A DNA stretch of 64,000 nucleotides from Holophagaceae bacterium. GTDB taxonomy: Bacteria; Acidobacteriota; Holophagae; Holophagales; Holophagaceae. The stretch lies in assembly GCA_016710635.1 (NCBI GenBank), contig JADJVL010000028.1, positions 1 through 64,000 of the forward strand, given 5' to 3'. The stretch's first letter is position 1. Each line of letters opens with the position of its first letter. The notes under the pieces were generated by a model. That model saw nothing but the letters and a program-made list of their open reading frames with translations, made no database searches and had not been told where the DNA came from. A program made the position numbers and the translations under genes. Below are positions 8,651 to 21,645 of the stretch, piece after piece.

Positions 8651-8666
8651 GGCAGCCTGGTCAGGC

Positions 8667-14480
<5,814 letters not shown>

Positions 14481-14481
14481 C

Positions 14482-15384
14482 TCAGCCCCCCACCCGGTTC
14501 CGCCCGGCCTGCTTGGCGCGGTAGAGGGCCTCATCGGCGGCCTCCACCAGGGCCGCGGAGACGAGCTTGAGGTGCGGCAGGCAGGAAGCGGCTCCGAGGC
14601 TGACGGTGACGTGGTCGGCGGCGCTGGAGTGGGCGTGGGGCAGGCCCATGGCTTCGACGGCGCGGCGCAGGGTCTCGGCGACGGCCCGGGCGCCCTCGAA
14701 GTCCGTGCCCGGCAGCAGGACCACGAACTCCTCGCCTCCGTAGCGGGCCACTAGGTCCGACACCCGGGGCATGGCTCCCGCGAGGGCGCGAGCCACGGCC
14801 GAAAGGCAGCCGTCCCCGGCGGGGTGGCCGTAGGCGTCGTTGTAGGCCTTGAAGTGGTCCACGTCCAGGAGCACCAGGCCGACGGGGCTCCGCTGGCGCA
14901 CCCCCAGGGCCCAGGCCTGGGCCAGGGCCTCGTCGAAGCGCCGCCGGTTGGCGATGCCCGTCAGGCCGTCCACGAAGGCGTGGTTCCGCAGCAGGTCCCG
15001 GCAGCGCTTCAGCTCCAGGTGGGTGCCCACCCGCGCCTTCACGATGGGCAGGCTGAAGGGCTTGGTGATGTAGTCCACCGCCCCGGCCTCCAGGCCCTCC
15101 AGTTCGTCGGCCTCGTCGTCCCGGCCCGTCACGAAGATCACCGGGATGTCCTGCAGGGCCGGATCCGCCTTCAGCCGGCGGCAGACGGCGAGACCGTCCA
15201 GGCCGGGCATCGCCACGTCCAGCAGGACCAGGTCGGGGAGCCAGGACCCCATCAACGCGAGGGCTTCGGCCCCGCCGGTGGCGCAGCGGCATTCGAAGGC
15301 GTCCTCCAGCCCGGCCTCCAGCATCTGGAGGTTGATGGGGGCATCGTCCACCAGCAGCAGGCGGGGCCGGAGGGGCTCGGCCAT
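14482..15384 (-). CDS. Response regulator diguanylate cyclase (REC-GGDEF)
   Basis: 300 residues. It makes cyclic di-GMP from two GTP when its receiver is phosphorylated. The REC domain (about 8-125) shows VDDAPIN, phospho-acceptor in LVLLDVAMPG and a TKPFS lysine. The GGDEF domain (about 145-300) has DGLTGIANRRRFDEAL, the active loop RYGGEEF and an RVSD I-site five residues before it, predicting product inhibition. The start is fixed by TGATG overlap with the upstream REC gene's stop at 15384-15386. The C-terminal stop abuts the GTG of the giant kinase. All three genes should be co-translated, so the kinase is the obvious phosphodonor. Confidence 0.94.
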   Translation of the reverse strand: MAEPLRPRLLLVDDAPINLQMLEAGLEDAFECRCATGGAEALALMGSWLPDLVLLDVAMPGLDGLAVCRRLKADPALQDIPVIFVTGRDDEADELEGLEAGAVDYITKPFSLPIVKARVGTHLELKRCRDLLRNHAFVDGLTGIANRRRFDEALAQAWALGVRQRSPVGLVLLDVDHFKAYNDAYGHPAGDGCLSAVARALAGAMPRVSDLVARYGGEEFVVLLPGTDFEGARAVAETLRRAVEAMGLPHAHSSAADHVTVSLGAASCLPHLKLVSAALVEAADEALYRAKQAGRNRVGG

Positions 15385-16013
15385 CAGCCGCCCTCTTCGA
15401 ACTGCGCCTTCAGCTTGGGAAGGCAGTTCGGACAGACGCTGTGGGTGAAATTGGCATCCGTCCGATCCGCCATGTAGCGCTCCACCTGCTGCCAGAAGCC
15501 CTGGTCGTCCCGCACCTGCTTGCACCAGGCGCAGATGGGGATGAGGCCCGAGAGGGTCTTCACCTCCGCCAGGGCCGCCTCCAGCTTCGCGATGAGGGCG
15601 CGCTCGGCGTCCGCCCAGCGCTTCTGGGCCAGGTGGCAGTCCACCCGGGCCTTCAGCTCCAGGGGCTCGAAGGGCTTGGTGATGTAGTCCACGCCCCCCG
15701 CCTCGAAGCCCCGGGCCACGTCTTCGGGCTCCTCCCTTGAGGTCAGGAAGATGACCGGAATGCGCTGGCTCTGGGGATCGGCCTTCAGGCTCTGGCACAC
15801 GGTGTAGCCGTCCAGGTCCGGCAGGCCGATGTCCAGGAGGATGAGGTCCGGGGGCGAAGTCCGCACAGCGGCCAGGGCCTCTCCTCCCGTCCGGGCCACG
15901 GACAAGGTGAGGCTTGGATCCTGACCCAGGAGCCCCAGCACGATGTCCACATTGATGGGAGCATCTTCCACCACCAGGACCTTCGCCTGGTGCACGGCAC
16001 TCGTGCCTTCCAT
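15384..16013 (-). CDS. REC-domain response regulator with Cys-rich C-terminal motif
   Basis: 209 residues from ATG 16013, which has GGAG six bases upstream; an in-frame ATG at 16040 lacks an RBS. The REC domain covers about 8-125 (VVEDAPIN, LILLDIGLPD, YITKPFEP). A short coiled stretch (ALIAKLEAALAEVKTLSG) follows, then GLIPICAWCKQVRDDQGFW and HSVCPNCLPKL, a four-cysteine module often found at the C-terminus of PAS or REC proteins and of unknown role, perhaps metal-binding. It has no DNA-binding domain. It is first gene of the REC/cyclase/kinase operon and overlaps the cyclase by one base. Confidence 0.88.
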   Translation of the reverse strand: MEGTSAVHQAKVLVVEDAPINVDIVLGLLGQDPSLTLSVARTGGEALAAVRTSPPDLILLDIGLPDLDGYTVCQSLKADPQSQRIPVIFLTSREEPEDVARGFEAGGVDYITKPFEPLELKARVDCHLAQKRWADAERALIAKLEAALAEVKTLSGLIPICAWCKQVRDDQGFWQQVERYMADRTDANFTHSVCPNCLPKLKAQFEEGG

Positions 16014-16068
16014 AGGAGACTCCGGGAAATTGGGACCCATCTTGGATCAGTCCGCCCGGGTCTTCACC

Positions 16069-16084
16069 TATAATCCTTAGGATT
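16069..16084 (+). promoter_or_regulatory. TATAAT hexamer and AATCC/GGATT inverted repeat upstream of the helicase
   Basis: The 227-bp divergent gap between the REC operon and the helicase holds a consensus TATAAT at 16069-16074, overlapping the inverted repeat AATCCTTAGGATT (16072-16084). No good -35 is visible 16-18 bp upstream. If used rightward it gives the helicase a ~160-nt leader, common for cold-regulated DEAD-box genes. It is a weak call. Confidence 0.3.
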
Positions 16085-16240
16085 TTGCTAGGGAATACCT
16101 CCTGGCGCGCCCATACTGGCCTTTCAGTTCGTGGGGCCTGCCGGTCTGCGCCCCTTCTCAATCCGAATCCTTTACCCATTGCCCTGACCGGGCCCGCGCG
16201 CTGCTGATGCACCGTGGGTGGGCCGAACCAGGAGCAATCC

Positions 16241-17533
16241 ATGACCAAGTTCACCGACCTCGGCCTCGCCGAGGAACTCCTCCGTGCCGTGCGCGAAAAG
16301 GGCTATGAAGTCCCGACCCCCGTGCAGGCCGACGCCATTCCCATCGTCCTGTCGGGCCGCGACCTCCTCGCCGGCGCCCAGACGGGCACGGGCAAGACCG
16401 CGGGCTTCGTGCTGCCCATCCTGCAGATCCTGATGCCCCAGGCCAGCACCTCGGCCTCCCCGGCCCGCCATCCCGTGCGCTGCCTCATCCTCACCCCCAC
16501 CCGCGAGCTCTGCATGCAGGTGGAGGAGAGCGTGCGCATGTACGGCAAGTACGTGCCCATCCGCTCCACCACGGTGTTTGGCGGCGTGAACATCAACCCC
16601 CAGATCAAGGAGCTGCGCCGCGGCGTCGAGATGCTGGTGGCCACCCCGGGCCGCCTCCTGGACCACGTGGGCCAGAAGACCGTGGACCTCAGCACCGTGG
16701 AGATCCTCGTCCTCGACGAGGCCGACCGCATGCTGGACATGGGCTTCATCAACGACATCCGCAAGATCATCTCCCTCTTGCCCAAGAAGCGGCAGAACCT
16801 GCTCTTCAGCGCGACCTACACGGACGAGATCCGCAAGCTGGCGGGCACCATCCTCACGGATCCCGCCTTCGTGCAGGTGGCCGCCCGCAACACCGCCGCG
16901 GAGCTGGTCCGGCAGGTCGTCCATCCCGTGGACCGGGAGCGCAAGCGCGAGCTGCTCTCCCACATCATCAAGGCCAAGAACCTGGACCAGGTGCTGGTCT
17001 TCACCCGCACCAAGCATGGCGCCAGCCGCCTCGCCCAGCAGCTGGACCGGGACGGCATCGACAGCGCCGCCATCCACGGCGACAAGAGCCAGCCCCAGCG
17101 CATCAAGGCCCTGCAGGACTTCAAGGACGGCGCCATCCGCGTCCTCGTCGCCACCGATATCGCCGCCCGGGGCCTGGACATCGATTCCCTGCCCCACGTG
17201 GTGAACTACGAGCTGCCCCACGTCCCCGAGGACTACGTCCACCGCATCGGCCGCACCGGCCGCGCCGGCTCCGAAGGCGAGGCCCTGAGCCTGGTCTGCG
17301 TGGACGAGCACAAGCTGCTGAAGGAAATCGAGAAGGTGCTGCGCCGCCCCATCGAGAAGGAACTGGTCCACGGCTTCGCCCCGGACCCCAACATCGCCCC
17401 CGAGCCCATCACCCAGGGCCGTTCCGGCGCCGGCGGCGGCAGCCGCGGTCCCCGTTCACCCCGCCCCGGCGGCGGCGGCCGGCCCGCCCAGAAGGGCCAT
17501 CCCCACAACCGGCCCAGCCAGCGGGGGAAGTAA
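16241..17533 (+). CDS. DEAD-box RNA helicase (RhlE-like)
   Basis: 430 residues; AGGAG sits 6 nt before the ATG at 16241. It is an ATP-dependent RNA unwinding enzyme of ribosome assembly or RNA decay. Motifs in order: Q motif (FTDLGLAEELLRAV with PTPVQADAIP), Walker A AQTGTGKT (about 46-53), PTRELCMQ, ATPGRLLDH, DEAD in VLDEADRMLDMGF (about 160), SAT, then the second RecA domain with HGDKSQPQR, ATDIAARGLDID and HRIGRTGRAG (about 334). The C-terminal tail is basic and Gly/Pro-rich (GAGGGSRGPRSPRPGGGGRP), typical of RhlE. It is monocistronic, divergent from the REC operon. Confidence 0.95.
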   Translation: MTKFTDLGLAEELLRAVREKGYEVPTPVQADAIPIVLSGRDLLAGAQTGTGKTAGFVLPILQILMPQASTSASPARHPVRCLILTPTRELCMQVEESVRMYGKYVPIRSTTVFGGVNINPQIKELRRGVEMLVATPGRLLDHVGQKTVDLSTVEILVLDEADRMLDMGFINDIRKIISLLPKKRQNLLFSATYTDEIRKLAGTILTDPAFVQVAARNTAAELVRQVVHPVDRERKRELLSHIIKAKNLDQVLVFTRTKHGASRLAQQLDRDGIDSAAIHGDKSQPQRIKALQDFKDGAIRVLVATDIAARGLDIDSLPHVVNYELPHVPEDYVHRIGRTGRAGSEGEALSLVCVDEHKLLKEIEKVLRRPIEKELVHGFAPDPNIAPEPITQGRSGAGGGSRGPRSPRPGGGGRPAQKGHPHNRPSQRGK

Positions 17534-17848
17534 CGAAGGTGTGGCCGCTCCGGGCCACAACCTGAAAGTGAGTCACCCCCGGACAGCGCTGCAACTGGAA
17601 GGGGAGTGGCTCGGGGATGTAAAAGTCCCATGCCGGCATATGCACGTGGAGTGTGGCCAGGCCAGCGCGACAGCCCCTGGCCCGGTTTTTGTGCCCTCGG
17701 GAAATTTCATCCCTGGCGGTGGCGCCACCTGGATTCTGCAACCCTCTCGCCTGCCTCATTTGAGGAGATGGCCGGGGGCCCCTGGAAAATCAAAGTCATG
17801 GCGAAATAATTAAAAAAAAGAATACTTGGATTTAGAAGCGGGTCTTCG
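17534..17848. other. 315-bp intergenic region with AT-rich patch
   Basis: No credible gene. A TGTGGCC/GGCCACA hairpin just after the helicase stop (about 17542-17561) has no U-tract. A 12-bp palindrome GGTGGCGCCACC lies at 17718-17729. From about 17784 to 17834 the DNA becomes strikingly AT-rich (including an A8 run) just upstream of the bicupin gene. That makes it the likely promoter/UP-element region, but no clear -35/-10 pair can be fixed. Confidence 0.5.
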
Positions 17849-18913
17849 ATGATCACCGTCCGCAGGGCCAGGCAGCGTTACACCACCCCCATCCGGACAG
17901 GCCAGGGCGGGACTGTTCCCGTGCCGTTCCGCACCGAATCCCTCGTGGAAGGCTTCGGCCCCATCCTACGCCTGCACGAGGAGGTGCTGCCTCCGGGCGC
18001 CAGCCTCCCGTCCCTGGATACGGATTCCCTCACGCTCCTCGAAGAAGGCGCCCTGGCCCTCCGGGAAGCGGACGGGCGCTTGAAGCTGATCCAGACGGGG
18101 AGCTGCCTGCACGTGGTCCCAGCGGGAGCGAAGCTGCCCCGGCTGTGGAACGCCTCAAAGACCGACCCGGCGCGCGTCTTCCGCGCCAGCATTCGATCCT
18201 CGGATCCACCGGCTTCTCCCGGCTGCCAATTGAAGCTGTTCACGGCGGGGGAGCGGCGCGGCCGGCTCAGCCTCATCGCCTCCCCTGATGCACGGGACGG
18301 CTCGCTCCACCTGGCCCAGGACGTCCTCGCCTTCTGGTCCATCGTCCCGCGCGGGCAGCACCTCTTCCATGCCCTGGCCCCGGGACGCGGCGCCTGGCTG
18401 CAGGTCCTCCAGGGTCGCATCGCAATGGATGACGTCATTCTCAACGCCGGGGACGGGGCGGGCATCGAGGGCGAGCCCGCACTCTCTTTCACCGGCCTGG
18501 AGGACACCACGGTCCTCCTCTTCGACGTCGGCGAGGTGCGGCCAGCCGTGATGGCCCTGGGCCACGGCACGACCTTCGGACTCAGACCCGCCCGGGTCAA
18601 TGGCGCCGCTCTCTTCGAGATCCTCTGGAACACCCTCACGGATGTTCTCGGGCCCGCGGGCGCTGCGACGGTGCTACGCCGTGCGGTCCGCCGGGCCGAG
18701 GCCCACTACCCAGAGCTTGGAGAGCTGGCCATCACCCGGGTGGGCCACGAGTACCGTTACACCCTGCCGGAGTCCTTCCACAACGCCGGATGCGATCCGC
18801 TTCCTTTGCGCCACCTGCTCAATGAAATCCGCACCCTGCTTTCGGACCTCACGGGCCAGGTGGTGCTCTGCAGCTTCGACCGCGTTCCTGAGCTCCAGGG
18901 CTGGGTCGCGTGA
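17849..18913 (+). CDS. Pirin/YhaK-like bicupin lacking metal ligands, with extra C-terminal domain
   Basis: 354 residues. The N-terminus (MITVRRARQRY) and overall layout resemble pirin/YhaK bicupins. The first cupin spans roughly 30-120 and the second 130-245 (RGQHLFHALAPGRGAWLQVLQGRI, then LNAGDGAGIEGEPALSF). Where pirins have the HPHRGFET-type metal motif, this protein reads PGASLPSLDTDSLTLLEEG, with no histidines, so a metal-dependent quercetinase-like activity is unlikely. Residues about 250-354 form an additional alpha/beta module (LFEILWNTLTDVLGPAGAA, HEYRYTLPESF) that I do not recognise. Its stop overlaps a GTG in frame with the KaiC-like gene, implying a two-gene unit. Confidence 0.6.
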   Translation: MITVRRARQRYTTPIRTGQGGTVPVPFRTESLVEGFGPILRLHEEVLPPGASLPSLDTDSLTLLEEGALALREADGRLKLIQTGSCLHVVPAGAKLPRLWNASKTDPARVFRASIRSSDPPASPGCQLKLFTAGERRGRLSLIASPDARDGSLHLAQDVLAFWSIVPRGQHLFHALAPGRGAWLQVLQGRIAMDDVILNAGDGAGIEGEPALSFTGLEDTTVLLFDVGEVRPAVMALGHGTTFGLRPARVNGAALFEILWNTLTDVLGPAGAATVLRRAVRRAEAHYPELGELAITRVGHEYRYTLPESFHNAGCDPLPLRHLLNEIRTLLSDLTGQVVLCSFDRVPELQGWVA

Positions 18914-18957
18914 ACCCCCCGGGCGCGGCCGTGCCCGGCGCCCAGGGAGGACCTGAG

Positions 18958-20409
18958 ATGAGCCCGGAAGCCCTCGCCATGGAATCCCTCTCCACCGGCA
19001 GCGCCGCCTTCGACCGCATCCTGGGCGGCGGCCTGCCAGTCCGCTCCCTCACGGTGATCGCTGGCGAGCCTGGTGCAGGCAAGTCCCTCTTCGCCCTCCA
19101 GGCCCTTTTCCACCTGGCGGCCCAAGGGCGGAAGTGCCTCTACTTCACCACCCTCTCCGAGCCCTCCCTGAAGCTCATCCATCACATGCAGAAGTTCTCC
19201 TTCTTCGACCAGGCGGCCATCGGAACACAGCTGGCCTTTATTGACCTGGGCGCGGTGATCCGCGGCAAGGACGCCGATGCCGCCCTCGAGGCCATCGTGG
19301 ACCGGGTGGAACGGGAGGAGCCGACCATGGTGGTCATCGACAGCTTCAAGGCGATGCGCGAAATCCTGGGTGACGCGCAGACCTTGCGGCTTTTCGTGTA
19401 CGACCTCGCGGTCCACATCTCGGGTTGGGGCGCCGCCACCCTGCTCATCGGCGAGTACACCGAAGCGGAGATGGCCCAGCTCGCCGAGTTCGCCATCGCC
19501 GATGGCATCATCCGCTTCGGCACCAACCGCGAGGAGCTGACGGCGGTGCGCCAGGTCGAAGTCCTCAAGCTCCGGGGCGCCAACCCCATCAGTGGACGTC
19601 ACTTCTTCGAGATCGGCCCCGGCGGCCTCACCTTCTTCCCTCGGGTGCGGAGCCCCGAAGTTCAATCCGGCACCACCGTAGCCTCCTTCGCCGACCGGGT
19701 GCCATCGGGCATCCCGGGCTTGGACGGGATGCTGGACGGTGGCCTGCCCCGCTGCGCATCCACCGTCATCGAAGGGGGCACCGGCACGGGCAAGACGCTG
19801 CTCGGTCTGCAGTTCCTCCTGGAGGGGGCGAAGCGTGGGGAGCCCGGCGTCCTCCTTACCTTGGAGGAAACCTCCGACCAGCTGCGCGGCATCGCCCACG
19901 GCTTCGGCTGGGACCTGCAGGACCTGGAGCTGCGGGGACTCCTCTCCATCTGCCACGTTTCGCCGGTGGAACTCTCCACGGACGCCTTCCTCAATCAGGC
20001 CCTCTCCCTGGTGGAGCGAACCGGCGCCAGGCGCGCCGTCCTCGACAGCCTCACCAGCATGGGCCTCGGCGTGCCCTCCGACCGGCGCTTCAAGGAACTC
20101 ACCTACGCCATGGCCAAGCACTTCCGAGCCCGCGGCGTCACCTTCAACATGAACATGGAGATCGCCGAGCTGCTGGGCTCCGCCCAGCTCTCCGGCCACG
20201 GGGTCTCCTTCGCCGCCGACAACGTGGTCCAGCTCAAGTACGTCGAGCTGGACGGCCGGCTGGAGCGCGGCATCTCCGTGTTGAAAGCCAGGGGCGTGCG
20301 CCACGCGACGGAGGTGCGCAGGCTGCTCTTCACGCCGGCCGGCCTCGAAGTCGGCGCCCCCTACGAGGGTCTGCGCGGCGTCCTGACAGGGCTGCCCACA
20401 CGGCTCTGA
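18958..20409 (+). CDS. KaiC-like double-RecA ATPase
   Basis: 483 residues from ATG 18958 (GGAGG seven bases upstream); an in-frame GTG at 18910 overlaps the upstream stop. It has two tandem KaiC/RadA-type domains: STGSAAFDRILGGGLP, Walker A GEPGAGKS (about 36-43), Walker B-like MVVIDSF; then SGIPGLDGMLDGGLP, Walker A GGTGTGKT (about 273-280), RRAVLDSL. The second domain keeps the paired catalytic glutamates (TLEET), while the first has a single Glu (TTLSEP). In the KaiC phosphosite region the protein has GVSFAADN where clock KaiC has STITDT, so one of two phospho-residues appears lost. No kaiA or kaiB is nearby; a signalling or stress role with the bicupin is more likely than a clock. Confidence 0.88.
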   Translation: MSPEALAMESLSTGSAAFDRILGGGLPVRSLTVIAGEPGAGKSLFALQALFHLAAQGRKCLYFTTLSEPSLKLIHHMQKFSFFDQAAIGTQLAFIDLGAVIRGKDADAALEAIVDRVEREEPTMVVIDSFKAMREILGDAQTLRLFVYDLAVHISGWGAATLLIGEYTEAEMAQLAEFAIADGIIRFGTNREELTAVRQVEVLKLRGANPISGRHFFEIGPGGLTFFPRVRSPEVQSGTTVASFADRVPSGIPGLDGMLDGGLPRCASTVIEGGTGTGKTLLGLQFLLEGAKRGEPGVLLTLEETSDQLRGIAHGFGWDLQDLELRGLLSICHVSPVELSTDAFLNQALSLVERTGARRAVLDSLTSMGLGVPSDRRFKELTYAMAKHFRARGVTFNMNMEIAELLGSAQLSGHGVSFAADNVVQLKYVELDGRLERGISVLKARGVRHATEVRRLLFTPAGLEVGAPYEGLRGVLTGLPTRL

Positions 20410-20476
20410 AACCGGGCTCAGATTCCGGACGGTGGCGCGCCGGGCCTGCCGGCCTGGGCCGTCCCCTCCACAGCTT

Positions 20477-20508
20477 GCCTTGCCTCCGCCAGGCAAGGCT
20501 TGGGCTTT
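20477..20508 (+). terminator. Hairpin terminator candidate after kaiC-like gene
   Basis: GCCTTGCC (20477-20484) pairs perfectly with GGCAAGGC (20492-20499) around a 7-nt loop, followed by TTGGGCTTT. It lies in the 252-bp gap before the metallo-hydrolase gene and suits the bicupin-kaiC unit. The U-tract is imperfect. Confidence 0.4.
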
Positions 20509-20661
20509 CCCACCCTTGTCTGCCCTGCTGGTGCGGGTCCGCGGTGGGCTCCGCTTGCCCCGGGCGCGAGCCGAAGGCCACGGCCTAGGTCCGGGTTCCC
20601 TCCGGCCCCCTGGCTCCGGAGCGGCCGAGACGCTACGATCCTTCTCCCCCCCGGAGTCCCC

Positions 20662-21582
20662 ATGCGCCCATCCGCCCCCGCGCTCGCCGCCCTGGCCCTC
20701 GCCACCCTGCCCGCCTCCCTGCCTCTGGCCGCCCACGTCCGGCAGCCCCAGGCGGCCGCCGCGCCCGCAAAGGTCCACAAGATCGAGAAGCTGGCGGAGA
20801 ACGTCTACTGCATCTACGGCAACGGCGGCAACATCGGCCTGGTGGTGACGGACAAAGGCGCCGTGCTCATCGACGACCAGTTCGAGGACATCGCGCCGGG
20901 CCTGCTGGAGGCGGTGAAATCCATCACGGACAAGCCCATCAAGTACCTGGTCAACACCCACTGGCACGGGGACCACACCGGCGCCAACATCGTGCTGGAG
21001 AAGCAGGTCACCGCCATCATCGCCCACACCAACGTGCGGTCCCGCCTCGAGAAGGCCCAGGCCAAGGAAGGCGAGAAGAAGGGCGGCCTTCCGGAGATCA
21101 CTGTGGGCTTCCCCGACCCCAAGGAGCGGGCCGTGATGGCCATCCACCTGGGCGGCGTGGAGATGCACCTCCTGCACCAGGCCGCCGGCCACACGGACGG
21201 CGACCTCGTCCTCGGTCTCCCGGTTGCCCACGTCATGCACCTGGGCGACCTCTTCTTCAACGGCCTGATCCCCTACATCGACCTGGAAAGCGGCGGCAGC
21301 CTGGAGGGCATGATCGCCAACGCCGACGGCCTCCTGGCCTGGATTCCCGAAGACGTGAAGCTCATCCCCGGCCATGGCCCCGTGGGCGGAAAGAAGGACT
21401 ACGCGCGCTTCCGCGATTTCCTGAAGGCCGTCCAGGCCCACGTGAAGGCCAACCCGAAGCTGAGCGGCAAGGAACTGGACGAGGCCTTCGACCACAAGAC
21501 CTGGAGCGACTTCAAGCCCCTCGGCAAGTTCCTGTCCTACGACAAATTCTTCGACATCGCCGCCGGCCGCCGGCCCAAGTGA
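20662..21582 (+). CDS. Exported metallo-beta-lactamase-fold hydrolase
   Basis: 306 residues. The ATG at 20662 is preceded by GGAG; the frame is open further upstream without homology. A signal peptide (ALAALALATLPASLPLAAHV) leads to an MBL-fold domain: THWHGDHTGAN (about residues 99-109, the HxHxDH zinc motif), GHTDGDLV (His about 190), GDLFFNG and the C-terminal IPGHGPVG. This arrangement fits the periplasmic MBL-fold family that includes subclass B3-like proteins and quorum-lactonase relatives; the substrate is not predictable. Its C-terminus (AFDHKTWSDFKPLGKF) is seen in many uncharacterised MBL proteins. It lies between the KaiC unit and aspS. Confidence 0.88.
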   Translation: MRPSAPALAALALATLPASLPLAAHVRQPQAAAAPAKVHKIEKLAENVYCIYGNGGNIGLVVTDKGAVLIDDQFEDIAPGLLEAVKSITDKPIKYLVNTHWHGDHTGANIVLEKQVTAIIAHTNVRSRLEKAQAKEGEKKGGLPEITVGFPDPKERAVMAIHLGGVEMHLLHQAAGHTDGDLVLGLPVAHVMHLGDLFFNGLIPYIDLESGGSLEGMIANADGLLAWIPEDVKLIPGHGPVGGKKDYARFRDFLKAVQAHVKANPKLSGKELDEAFDHKTWSDFKPLGKFLSYDKFFDIAAGRRPK

Positions 21583-21645
21583 GGGTTGAAGCCCGCCTGG
21601 AGCGCCGAGGCTTCCCCCGATAAACTGGAAGGTCCGGAGTTTCCC

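Noticed and set aside
17541..17813. ORF of 90 residues in the gap after the helicase
   Set aside because: Unconserved-looking composition, no RBS, and it crosses palindromes and the AT-rich promoter patch.
18958..20409. A circadian-clock KaiABC operon
   Set aside because: No kaiA or kaiB and an altered phosphosite; only the ATPase fold is shared.
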